From positions 744,001 to 808,000 of the forward strand of contig NW_025407823.1 in the NCBI RefSeq assembly GCF_003324165.1: a DNA stretch of 64,000 nt, written 5' to 3'. A program made the translations under genes and the position numbers. Shown one piece after another: positions 11,257-24,949 of the stretch (its first letter is position 1; each line of letters begins with the position of its first letter). This DNA comes from Naegleria lovaniensis (taxonomy: Eukaryota > Heterolobosea > Eutetramitea > Acrasida > Naegleriidae). The notes under the pieces were generated by a model that was not told the origin of the DNA, did not search any database, and saw only the letters and a program-made list of their open reading frames with translations.

Positions 11257-14004
11257 TTATTGTTGATGGGAAGCTTTGAATAGACCTCTCTCATCCATCT
11301 CTTCGGGTGCTTCTTGTTCCTCTTCAGTCACATCCAAACCAAAATCTTCATCATCGGATTGTTCAATTCGATTATCAAAAACATCTTCATTGTTATGTAT
11401 TTCGTATTGATTTCTATTATTTTCAATGTCTTGTTCTATGGATCCCTCACTGGCGCTCATATCATTAATGAGTTGATTGTATCGATATCTCATTCGATTG
11501 GGATTGAATAATGCTTGTAAACGAGAGGAATGTTTGTAAACGAGTAGAATGGTGAACATGAACAAGACCAAGAAGAATAAAAGTAGAATGAAAATAGCCC
11601 ATCCACTCATGGCCGTTGGACATTCTCTCTGAATAGGATCTAACTTGGAACTCACACCTCCAACACATGTATTTCCAGGAAGACGGGCAAACCCTCTCGA
11701 TTCATTGTAATACCTCTCAGTTTGACATGAGGAGAGTGATGGGCTTTTTGATTCTTCTTCGAGTTGTGCGGAAAGTGCAGTGCAAGTGAAGGTGGTCTTG
11801 TCTTGTGACAGCAATTTCTTGTCATAACCATAATCACAGTCATAGTCTGCATAGGTACATTCACAATTCTTGATTTTGATTGGCTTATCTTCGGTGAGTT
11901 GAGGATTAAAACATTTGGCACTTCGTTTTCTTCGTGTATATTCTACAACTCGTCCCAAGAAGCAATTATTCGAGTAACTGTGAGGTTTAAAGTATTCATA
12001 GTCACTATTCTGATCATATGGATTGTTAATTCCATTACATTCACGTTCCTGAACTTGAGAAAAATCAACTCGAATGAGAATGTCTCCCGTAGTATCTCCA
12101 GATCCATGAATAATCATATATTTGGCCAAGGGATCATGTTTTTCATTGACATATAATTTGCTAATATGATATGGACTATTGGCTCGATCTGTAAAATTTG
12201 CAGAAATCCACGTCTCTGCTTCATCGAGAGTATATCTAATTTCCACAGTAGGTTGATTATTTTTCACAGTGACTAAAACTCCTCCATGATTTAAAATTTC
12301 ATACAAGTATGATCCTTTAGCAATTTCAAACCATGTCAAACCACCATCTCTACTCATGTAGGTATTTACAATTTTGGAGTCTAAATATTGTCCAACATTT
12401 CCATTGGCTAGAATGATACCTACTGCATCTTTGTGAGATTGGATTTTGACATAATTGGAAGAGGAGGAAGCGGTGAAGCCATGAATGTTGAGATGGCAAT
12501 TGGAGCATTGAATGGGCTTTCCTTGAGCATCTACTTTTGGTGGTTGTATATAGTGCCATGTCATTTTGTCAAATGTAATGAGTGATTTGGTCTTGCATTT
12601 GTTTGTACAATCCTCATAACCATTGCAGCTGTTGCAGTCGTAAATGTCAACACTTGACATGTCATCGGTATGAATTTGATTAGCCAAATAGACACCTTCC
12701 AGAGATTTCACTTTTGTAAAATCTGCATGACCTCCTTCTTTTCTATTATTCCACAGAGATTCCTTATATTTCACTCCTCGTGAATCGGAAAGGAAGACTT
12801 TTCCAAATCTAGGTGAATATTGAGAGGAGGACGATGAGGATGCCACAACTTGTTCTTGTTGAACATTGATGAACACTGCTCCTTCACTACCATCTAGAAT
12901 GACAAATGACTTTTCAAGAACACCATTTCTGTTGGTTATTCGCACTCGATTGAAGCTGTGACCATTGTCGGAACTGACATAGAGTTTGGCAACATATTCA
13001 GATTGTCCATTCGCCGTCACTGGTGCCTCCGTAGTGGCTACAAATAAAAATTGCCCATACATCATAAAATCTCTTGGATGAATAATAATTTCATTATCCT
13101 CTTCATTTCTATTACGAGAATCCATACTAAAGAAGTAACTCGTACCATCTTCATTTTCTTTAATTCCGAATAGAAGAGTGTCACTGTACATTCTTGATTC
13201 CTTGTTGGCAAACGAAATGGATTTCACACCAGATTTTAACTTGAAAAAATTTGAACCCAAATTATAGCTAATATATAAATTATGATCACTCATCAAAACG
13301 AGAAGAGTATCATGAATAGTAGGATGGAAAATATATTTCAAAACAGCATGTTGTTGATATCTATTCTTTGCAGAGCTGTTGGATTCTTCATCGAGTGTAC
13401 TTTTCGGTAAATATCTCTGAACACAACTCAATTTATCAATTTCCTGAGGACCTGTGAGAGAATTTAAATTGGTACAAATAAATTGTGAATTCTTCTTGCT
13501 TGATAGCAAGACAAACATGTTGGTATCGGTTGGATGTTTCACCACACTGTCAATACACTTGTACTCTTCACAGGTTTTGAGTAATTGATTCAAATTGTAA
13601 AAGTTGACACCTTGATCGACACTCACATAACTGAATTTATCACTGGTTTGAACCACAATAAGATTTTTGCCAATATATTGAAGACTTGAAATTCTTCCAT
13701 CGATGGGATTTAACTTGAAGGTCGGAAGGGATGCTGCACTCACCATAACATGGAGAGAAAATAATTCCGTGATCACCATGACGATGATGACGAAGAGAAT
13801 GAAAATAAATGTCGAAGAGAATAATTTAGAGGGGACTACCCTACGAAAAGAGGCATAATTATGTGTGTGGATAGTGTTATTATTGATTGGCAACGAGTAG
13901 GAGCCATTGACAACTCTTTGAGGCATCGTGGTTGTTGTCATATTTTTTGTTTGAAGGTTTCTTTGTGTGTTGATGCGTGGCACTTGATGTTTTTGAAAAA
14001 TCAT
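11257..14004 (-). CDS. VPS10-domain (sortilin-type) sorting receptor
   Basis: 915 residues from an ATG at 14004; a second ATG 22 codons in is an alternative. A hydrophobic segment at about residues 62-90 acts as signal sequence or anchor. The luminal region has Asp-box motifs typical of the VPS10 ten-bladed propeller, such as SSDNGHSF and SRDGGLTW. It is followed by the cysteine-rich sortilin C-terminal module: a basic RRKR next to a Cys, then CECT and DYDCDYGY, which match that family well. A membrane segment is at about residues 797-823, followed by a tail of about 90 residues ending in acidic clusters around SDDEDFGLD. VPS10 receptors carry soluble hydrolases from the trans-Golgi to endosomes and recycle; the acidic tail fits adaptor or retromer binding (family knowledge). 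Its start is about 200 bases from the divergent WGR gene. Confidence 0.9.
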   Translation of the reverse strand: MIFQKHQVPRINTQRNLQTKNMTTTTMPQRVVNGSYSLPINNNTIHTHNYASFRRVVPSKLFSSTFIFILFVIIVMVITELFSLHVMVSAASLPTFKLNPIDGRISSLQYIGKNLIVVQTSDKFSYVSVDQGVNFYNLNQLLKTCEEYKCIDSVVKHPTDTNMFVLLSSKKNSQFICTNLNSLTGPQEIDKLSCVQRYLPKSTLDEESNSSAKNRYQQHAVLKYIFHPTIHDTLLVLMSDHNLYISYNLGSNFFKLKSGVKSISFANKESRMYSDTLLFGIKENEDGTSYFFSMDSRNRNEEDNEIIIHPRDFMMYGQFLFVATTEAPVTANGQSEYVAKLYVSSDNGHSFNRVRITNRNGVLEKSFVILDGSEGAVFINVQQEQVVASSSSSSQYSPRFGKVFLSDSRGVKYKESLWNNRKEGGHADFTKVKSLEGVYLANQIHTDDMSSVDIYDCNSCNGYEDCTNKCKTKSLITFDKMTWHYIQPPKVDAQGKPIQCSNCHLNIHGFTASSSSNYVKIQSHKDAVGIILANGNVGQYLDSKIVNTYMSRDGGLTWFEIAKGSYLYEILNHGGVLVTVKNNQPTVEIRYTLDEAETWISANFTDRANSPYHISKLYVNEKHDPLAKYMIIHGSGDTTGDILIRVDFSQVQERECNGINNPYDQNSDYEYFKPHSYSNNCFLGRVVEYTRRKRSAKCFNPQLTEDKPIKIKNCECTYADYDCDYGYDKKLLSQDKTTFTCTALSAQLEEESKSPSLSSCQTERYYNESRGFARLPGNTCVGGVSSKLDPIQRECPTAMSGWAIFILLLFFLVLFMFTILLVYKHSSRLQALFNPNRMRYRYNQLINDMSASEGSIEQDIENNRNQYEIHNNEDVFDNRIEQSDDEDFGLDVTEEEQEAPEEMDERGLFKASHQQ

Positions 14005-14123
14005 TATCGTAATGATGGGGTAGTGCTGTTACAGTAATCGAATGGTAACCGAATCAGCATCATCATGAAATGTTCTTCATGACCAACACATAAGGGCCAT
14101 GATCAAGTTATGAGTTATTGCTA

Positions 14124-14137
14124 CACACACGTGTGTG
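14124..14137. promoter_or_regulatory. Perfect 14-base palindrome with central CACGTG
   Basis: The sequence CACACACGTGTGTG is its own reverse complement and contains the E-box/G-box core CACGTG. It lies in the roughly 200-base divergent space between the sortilin-type gene and the WGR-domain gene, 75 bases upstream of the latter's ATG. CACGTG is the classic site of bHLH and bZIP dimers in other eukaryotes; a role here is inference, and the alternating purine-pyrimidine run could also be simple-sequence DNA. Confidence 0.35.
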
Positions 14138-14211
14138 AAACGCGATCAATCAAATTGTGAAATTTTTAAATAATTTTAAATTCATTATTGAAAACAAATC
14201 GCACAACAAGA

Positions 14212-15402
14212 ATGATGATCAACGCTACTCTCCCCACAGAGACCGTGGGCAATAACCAATCGCAACAAGAACAACAACCTCTAGACACCAAGGCAAGCGA
14301 GACCAATAACAACAACAACAACGGAACTAGTGTTATGAATGATCATCATACGAGCACGTCTACTTCATTCACCAACAACAATGGTCTTATTTCTGCAACA
14401 ACTAGTAGTGGATCATCAACACCAAGAAGGTTGCTTATTAAAGACACGCTGCTCTCATCCAGCGATGGCTTCTCATCTCTCATGAATAATAAGAGAAGAA
14501 TCAGGAAGCGAAAGGAACATCCATCCGAAGCCGTGAGCAACAACTCTGACCACAATGATCATCATCAAACTAACAACAATCATCATCACGTGCACGTCGA
14601 CAAAAACTCAACCACACACCACCAACAACTCACCAAACGAACCAAATCCTCACTGCCATCATCAGCAAAACCCATTGAGTATGCGAGTAATTCAGCCTTT
14701 CTTCTTTCCAACATTTTGCAAGCCTCTTCTCTATTCTCATGTAGTTACAACAACACAACTCTAAGCTATGATCCTAACGCAGTGCTCGAGTGTCCATGGA
14801 AGATAAAGGGAAACGAGAATAGCAATTCGGGCGAGTCATCATTGTGTCTTGCTCTTGAGGAACCAGCTAAACTTGAAAACAGATTGAAACGTTTACTTGT
14901 TGCAACAACAAGATCTAGGGTTTCCTCATCATCCTCAACACCGTCATCCAAATATACACTGCAAATTGATCCTTACTGTACACTCATGCTCACGGGAGGA
15001 AGAATTTATGCAGAGAATTTGGATCATCCTTTCGCAGGTGATTCAAACAACAACTTGTTGACTCATCAAGCCTTCAATGTACTCATTCACGGGTTGCAAG
15101 ATGAACAATTTGTCATCCTCCAACTGCACACTCATCTCTTGTTCAGCAATGTATTTGTTGTCTACTCGAGATTTGGTAATCTCGGATCCAGTGGTAAAAC
15201 ATACTCTCGTTTATTCGACAACGCACATCACGCCAAACAATTCTTTGCTAATTCCCTTCAATCTCTTCTGGGGTTAGACTTGGATGATGAGGAGAACAAC
15301 GGAACGATGAGCAGCAACATGGATCTATCGGTGGTGGGATCTTGTAGCAAAGTTTGTTATCAAGTGCCCCGAATTCCATTGTCGATGCATCTCCAACAAT
15401 AA
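14212..15402 (+). CDS. WGR-domain-like protein
   Basis: 396 residues from the first ATG at 14212; upstream in-frame codons exist but contain no ATG. The N-terminal ~150 residues are low complexity (Asn, Ser, Thr, His) with basic clusters such as NNKRRIRKRKEH that could be a nuclear localisation signal. The folded part is C-terminal. Residues around 290-350 read FVILQLH, then FVVYSRFGNLGSSG, then a FDNAHHAKQFF segment. This is the pattern of the WGR domain, which binds nucleic acid in PARP enzymes, where the signature is RWGRVG. Here it is SRFGNLG. No PARP catalytic domain follows before the stop at 15402, although a further exon cannot be excluded. A nuclear nucleic-acid-binding role is inference. 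Confidence 0.6.
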   Translation: MMINATLPTETVGNNQSQQEQQPLDTKASETNNNNNNGTSVMNDHHTSTSTSFTNNNGLISATTSSGSSTPRRLLIKDTLLSSSDGFSSLMNNKRRIRKRKEHPSEAVSNNSDHNDHHQTNNNHHHVHVDKNSTTHHQQLTKRTKSSLPSSAKPIEYASNSAFLLSNILQASSLFSCSYNNTTLSYDPNAVLECPWKIKGNENSNSGESSLCLALEEPAKLENRLKRLLVATTRSRVSSSSSTPSSKYTLQIDPYCTLMLTGGRIYAENLDHPFAGDSNNNLLTHQAFNVLIHGLQDEQFVILQLHTHLLFSNVFVVYSRFGNLGSSGKTYSRLFDNAHHAKQFFANSLQSLLGLDLDDEENNGTMSSNMDLSVVGSCSKVCYQVPRIPLSMHLQQ

Positions 15403-15722
15403 AAAATTAAATTCGAGAACCACAATCACAACAACACCTAGGACAGGATCATTTGGCATGCGTGCTGTTGGGCCCAATGGAATCAAGTCGTTAACCTCGA
15501 ATCCTACAAGGGTTGAGCACACACAGAACACGCTGCTCGGCTTACTCTTCAGATTCAAGACGCCACGTTATCAGTGTGCACTAGGGCAGTGAGTCTCTAA
15601 ACACAAGGACGACTCATAATCACTGATTGCAAAGCTCTCTTCCTCAAAGAAGTATCATCATTTTATCAAAATTTTGATTGAGTTGCAAGGCCTTCAGCTA
15701 TTTTCATTCGGAATCTCAAAAA
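15403..15722. other. Intergenic, no gene seen
   Basis: About 320 bases between the WGR gene stop and the next ATG. I see no RNA gene, repeat or convincing coding sequence. It holds the 3' end of one gene and the promoter of the next. A downstream exon of the WGR gene is possible but no donor-acceptor pair stood out. Confidence 0.5.
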
Positions 15723-17286
15723 ATGTTTTCAAACACAACAAAGGGCTTGATGATCCCATCCAAGCGTCTCATGACCGCTCTTTGGTCATCACAGCCAATT
15801 TTGCTGGCATCACGGATGGTCAAAAGCAACCGAATCATGGATGCAACAAGAAAGAACATTTTAATTGCCTCATCCCGAACATTTTCAAGTTTGTCAACAA
15901 TGACTGGTAAAAAAGAGGATCAAGAGAGTAAGCAAGACCAAAAATCTACCAAAGACAATGAAAAGGATCACTTTAAAGTATTTGATTTCAAAACATGGTT
16001 TTACATGGTTGGATATTGCTCACTGCCCTACGCCATGTTTTTGGTCTATTATTATTTCAAAAGATTGTCATTGACGAGAAATGAAAATTTGAAATTATTA
16101 TTGAATGAAAGCATGCCAAATGAACAAGACAAGTTATTGAATGTGTTGAAAGAAATTTTGTCTCTTGTCAAGGCACATCAGTACATTGAAGATTTTTTCA
16201 ATGCAGTAAGTAATATTTTCAAAGCTCATCTTTCCTCACATAGTCATTCTCATACATCATTCAAAAAGACTCTGATCAAAAACATTTATTCTCTTATCCA
16301 ACAATAGTGAAGTGAGTGAATGTGCATTGGAAATTTTGTCTCGAATTTTTCACAAAAGATCCTCTCCCAAATTATCGGAAGAATTTTTCACGCTATCCAC
16401 CCAACCCAACTCTGAATTTAACACAATTGAATTGGCCTTAAATATTTTGCGAGAAAATTACTCTCAATTTAATTTCAAGGATGCATGGATTTTAACAAAT
16501 TCATTACCGCCATCAAACAACAAGTATCGTCTGAATAAGAAGGAAAAGATGGCATTGGAAATGATCAAAAATGTCTTTTCTAACTCGAATTTATTAGAAC
16601 ATATTCTTAAAGAAGATGAGAATAATCAATATGCCAATCATCTTGCTCTTCTATTCAAGAGTGAAAATGCACTGGACAAATGCATTGCAACACTGTGTGT
16701 GAATCAAATGGTTCGAACTTTGGACAATGTATCCGACAGCACTACTCTCTCAGTGTCTCAATTGCTTCATTCCAATCTTGTCAAGTCCATGATTCAATCC
16801 TCAACAAATACCTCCATGCCAGATTATGATTTCAGAGATCAAGTTCGCATATTGGAGGATAGAATGAACATGGTTAGTAGTGGTAAAACTGGCTCTCCAT
16901 TACCATCAACAAGAACTTGGCTGAATCCAAACTATTCCAACAATCAACACATGTTTGTGAAAGCTCTTATATTGAGTTCTGCTTTTGTATTTTTCATTCA
17001 TGCGAAACGTCCACAATCATTGAAATTATTGAATCTCTCCAAAACAATGATTCGATCTACCATGTTGTTTACCTACACGGTACTCATTGGAAATTATAGA
17101 CCTACCCATCAATTACAATCAGAGACAACACATCAAAACAACAAATCACTTCCATTACGAGAATATATTCGAAATTGGAATCACGATCAATTTACATATT
17201 ACTATAGTGATTTCATGTTGTTCTGCTTTATGTATGGATTTGTGAGAAATTGGTTTGCGTTCTTGCCATTTCCTCTTTTGTATTAA
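15723..17286 (+). CDS. Probable mitochondrial membrane protein, reading frame interrupted near 16210-16312
   Basis: Frame 1 runs from the ATG at 15723 to a TAG at 16305-16307; a second frame, offset by one base, runs from about 16306 to the stop at 17286. The N-terminus is rich in Ser, Thr, Arg and Lys with few acidic residues (residues 1-55), like a mitochondrial presequence. A membrane segment with WFYMVGYCSLPYAMFLVYYY follows, then a helical, Leu-rich middle resembling armadillo-type repeats, and two hydrophobic C-terminal stretches (about 16950-17090 and 17205-17286). Skipping the T at 16305 joins SLIQQ directly to SEVSECALEIL, which reads smoothly. Alternatively an intron 16210-16312 (GTAATA...GAAG) is phase-compatible. 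The strong GTAAGT at 16206 is not compatible with any nearby acceptor. No family recognised. Confidence 0.6.
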
Positions 17287-17475
17287 CATTAAGGCTCGAA
17301 TTCTTTACATTCACCGGTTTCAGGGACTGATCAATTTTATCGGAAGATCAATTAAAAGTCACTCTTGTTGAAAATATGTATTTCTTGACTGAGACAAGCA
17401 TGGAATCCAGAATACAGCATGGAGGAGAGAAAGGGATGATATGGTGGTGATGGTTCCCCAAATTAGAGAGTGCAA

Positions 17476-19290
17476 TTAAAACTCGTCATAAAAAGCAAAC
17501 AAATTTTCGACAGAACTCAAGAATCTCCAACACAAGGGTGCATTTGTTGTAACCTTTGCCCCGTAATAAAACCCATCAATTCGTGCATTGAAGATGTTGC
17601 TCTCTTGCTTTGAGATAGAATCTTCATAAAAACCACTGTCTCTTAAGGCGACATCTTTCAGTGACACATCACATTCCGCAAACTTCTCCACTGGTTGTTG
17701 TGACAAGCAAGCTCCGTTTTGTTTCAGTGCCTTAACAATAAATTCCTTAGTAATTAAATGTTTTGGAACAAATAGAATGAAAAAGGACCTCATGGAAATT
17801 AATTGTAACCAAAATGTTTCATCTTGACATGATGGAGGAGGTGGATCAGGTAAAAATCTTAACACATTTGTCAATAACTCTGAAGGTTCAGAAAAAAGTT
17901 GACATGCTGCACGCACTTTTTGAACAATTACATTTGCATCTTGTATTTTGATCATTTCTGGATATTCTGTCAAATCACAATGTCCAAATTTTGGGTTCAT
18001 GTTTTCAACTACAGCGCGCATGACATCAGGATCATTACGGTATTCAATGGCATGCTTTGTTTCGAGAATATACGAAGCATGTTCTTCGTTCTTAATTGCA
18101 GCAATAATAATTTCCTTATCTTTCTGAAGATCTTCTGACATGATATGATAGACTTCAGATGAATACGAAAGTGCAGTCAAGCCCAATAATTTGTCACTTC
18201 TCAGTTTCTCTGAAGCAACAAAATATGGATCTGCACTTTTCCAAATTCTCATGGCTTCTAAAATTATATTGGCATCACTCCTTAGCTCGTCAGAGGCATA
18301 TTGTACATCTGTAGAATAGAAAGCATGTCTTAGTGAACGTAACACATATTGCCTGTCGCTTCGTTGTTCTAGAGTAGCAAATTGCAGTGAATATGTGAGG
18401 TTATTTTGTGCTATTGAAAGTATTTCAGGATCTTTTTGACAATCATGTGACGCAAATTCAAGTGCATCTCCGTTGATTTTCACTGCTTCTCTCATAAATT
18501 CTTTGCTTGCTCGTAATGAAAAATCATCAGCATATGCTAATGAATGAACATTCACCTTCAATGCCTCCAACATGAAATGAAAGTCCTGCACCAAATGATC
18601 AAAAGCAGGTTCTGCAAGAATTTTGGTACTAAAACGCACAATCGACAAGATAAATTCCTTGTCTTGTATCAATCGGTATGGATTCCACTTGGGTCCAATA
18701 AAAAACTCTTTTTCTGCATTCATTCTAAATGCTTGAAACACAACTTCATGATCGTTTTGTAAGTCTTCCGAAGCAAATCTCAAAGCATTAATATCGTTCT
18801 GCACAGCTTTCAGAACTACATCCCGATCATTTCTCAATGCACTTGAAGCACAGACCAAAGATGTGCCTTTCTTTTGAACCATCTCAAGCATTAGAGCCTT
18901 GTCTGTAATTTCCAGTAAATAGTAAAATAATGAATAATGATAAATTCCAGTGTTGAGAATCACATCCCGATCATATATAAACTCGATGGGTAAATAATCA
19001 CATAATCGGTTACGAACTCGAGTCATAAATTCTAATTTATGATGAAACCACTTTAAAAAACCCTTTCTTTGATTTTCAAATTTTCTATAAAGTAAATGAT
19101 AAGTCTCCGATTGTGGATGATGTAAATGATGACTAAAATCAATGAGTTCAATTTTCACCACTGATTCTCCATTATTCCATTCATGATGGTGAGGAGACAG
19201 ATCTAGACGACTGAATTTCAATTTTTTCTTTTCATCATGATGATGATCATCAAAACTACTACTAGGATTGTCTTGTTTTGTTCGTTTCAT
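17476..19290 (-). CDS. DUF4116-repeat protein
   Basis: 604 residues from an ATG at 19290. The N-terminus is polar and basic, with a His/Asp run. From about residue 130 to 430 it consists of roughly ten helical repeats of about 40-50 residues. The unit is recognisable as a hydrophobic A(L/F)xxAS motif, a (L)xxD element, and then a (V/I)(V/I)xxA(V/L) helix, for example LRFASEDLQND and LEFASHDCQKD. This is the DUF4116 repeat, found in very large numbers in Naegleria and some other protists and giant viruses; function unknown. The C-terminal ~150 residues continue in degenerate repeats. Divergent from the next gene with 133 bases between starts. A related gene lies at 53695-54776. Confidence 0.85.
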   Translation of the reverse strand: MKRTKQDNPSSSFDDHHHDEKKKLKFSRLDLSPHHHEWNNGESVVKIELIDFSHHLHHPQSETYHLLYRKFENQRKGFLKWFHHKLEFMTRVRNRLCDYLPIEFIYDRDVILNTGIYHYSLFYYLLEITDKALMLEMVQKKGTSLVCASSALRNDRDVVLKAVQNDINALRFASEDLQNDHEVVFQAFRMNAEKEFFIGPKWNPYRLIQDKEFILSIVRFSTKILAEPAFDHLVQDFHFMLEALKVNVHSLAYADDFSLRASKEFMREAVKINGDALEFASHDCQKDPEILSIAQNNLTYSLQFATLEQRSDRQYVLRSLRHAFYSTDVQYASDELRSDANIILEAMRIWKSADPYFVASEKLRSDKLLGLTALSYSSEVYHIMSEDLQKDKEIIIAAIKNEEHASYILETKHAIEYRNDPDVMRAVVENMNPKFGHCDLTEYPEMIKIQDANVIVQKVRAACQLFSEPSELLTNVLRFLPDPPPPSCQDETFWLQLISMRSFFILFVPKHLITKEFIVKALKQNGACLSQQPVEKFAECDVSLKDVALRDSGFYEDSISKQESNIFNARIDGFYYGAKVTTNAPLCWRFLSSVENLFAFYDEF

Positions 19291-19423
19291 ATTTTTTTTG
19301 TAATTCCAATTTGAAACTTGGCTTTTTTGACACTGTCAAATTGCCTCAAGTGACAAGCGATTTGAAGTACCGCCAAAATTTTACGTTTTTTCAATTTTAA
19401 AAAAAATAAAAAAACTGTATAAC

Positions 19424-20359
19424 ATGGCCACCTCGGTAATGATGAACCCTCGAGGACCAAACCTACATTCCTCCATCGATGCTAGTAATATTTCATCATC
19501 AAGCAACTCGAGGACAGGAGGTTCCTCTTCCTTGTCTTCCTCGTCCATCTCTACCTCCTTTTCCCATGCATTCAAAAATAATTCCAACCACCATAAGAAT
19601 ACTCATTCGGATGCATTGCTTTCTCCGACTTCATCAACGAAATCATTTATGAAGAAAACAAATGCATTGGATGGTCGGTCTAAAAAGGTGGATGACGTCA
19701 TGTCAAACCTAGAGGATCATATGGCCTTGTTACAAACTGAAATTATGCAAATACGAGATGATCTCCGTTTGCAGAGATTAATGGCAAAAAAGTATGGAGC
19801 TGAGGGATTCATGGAGGGAGAACAACGTTTATTGCAAATGAAACAACTCAAAAAGGAAGCATTGCATCGAGTGAAAAGTCAACTCGGAAAACTAGATCGT
19901 ACCATCAAAGCAGGACGAAGAATCACAAAAGAATTTGGAGGAATGAGTATGGCTGAAGAGAAGCTGAAAGATGCCAAAGAGTTGCAACGAAAGCGAAGGA
20001 AAGAGAGAAGAGAAAGTGAAGAAGCAAGGCGTCAACAAAAGGGAGAAAATATAGAGCTTGGAATTTATTCCGATGCAAGTGGAAGTGGCAGTGGTTCTTC
20101 AAGTGACACTGATTTTTCTGAAGTTCCAGATCTTTCTGAAGGAAGAAATAAGAAAATTATTTTCAAGCAAGTGTTGAATGGAGACTTGATTGAAGCACAA
20201 CTTGAAGATCAATTAAACATGCTTCAACTGTCAGAGAGTCAACGAAAGGTTAAATCAAAAATCCTAACCAATAAGAATGCACCCAAATTTAAGGGATATT
20301 TCAACCTTGCCCATTTGGAGGATGAAAAAGAAGACATTAACAACTCGCTGGTGGTTTAA
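19424..20359 (+). CDS. Hypothetical coiled-coil protein
   Basis: 311 residues from an ATG at 19424. The first ~85 residues are Ser/Asn-rich and disordered. Residues about 90-215 form a highly charged helix with MSNLEDHMALLQ and a basic KRRKERRESEEARRQQ stretch, probably coiled coil. A short Ser/Gly/Asp acidic patch follows (SGSGSGSSSDTDFSEVPDL), which looks like a casein-kinase-2 target. The end is again helical. I recognise no family. The composition (basic helix plus acidic Ser patch) would suit a nuclear or cytoskeletal accessory protein, but this is a guess. It converges on the formin gene with about 100 bases between stops. Confidence 0.65.
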   Translation: MATSVMMNPRGPNLHSSIDASNISSSSNSRTGGSSSLSSSSISTSFSHAFKNNSNHHKNTHSDALLSPTSSTKSFMKKTNALDGRSKKVDDVMSNLEDHMALLQTEIMQIRDDLRLQRLMAKKYGAEGFMEGEQRLLQMKQLKKEALHRVKSQLGKLDRTIKAGRRITKEFGGMSMAEEKLKDAKELQRKRRKERRESEEARRQQKGENIELGIYSDASGSGSGSSSDTDFSEVPDLSEGRNKKIIFKQVLNGDLIEAQLEDQLNMLQLSESQRKVKSKILTNKNAPKFKGYFNLAHLEDEKEDINNSLVV

Positions 20360-20460
20360 ACACATTTCGCACAGAACTAACGAGAAAATACAGCCATTCC
20401 TTACTCTATTTATTAAATGACATGTTTTTATTAAACGATCCACATGTTGTTATGAAAATA

Positions 20461-24829
<4,369 letters not shown>

Positions 24830-24949
24830 TGGGTATAGAGGTTATGCGGAATTGTTGCTTTTACAGTTTTGTGAAAATTAAATAATAATAGAGTAACCAA
24901 AAAAAAATAGTCAATTTCCCTCACACAGAGATTGTTTCATCGTGACAAT

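Noticed and set aside
16206-16307. Intron using the consensus GTAAGT donor at 16206 in the mitochondrial-type gene
   Set aside because: No acceptor within the following 150 bases puts the downstream frame in phase; the only compatible one leaves a 19-base intron and then meets a stop.
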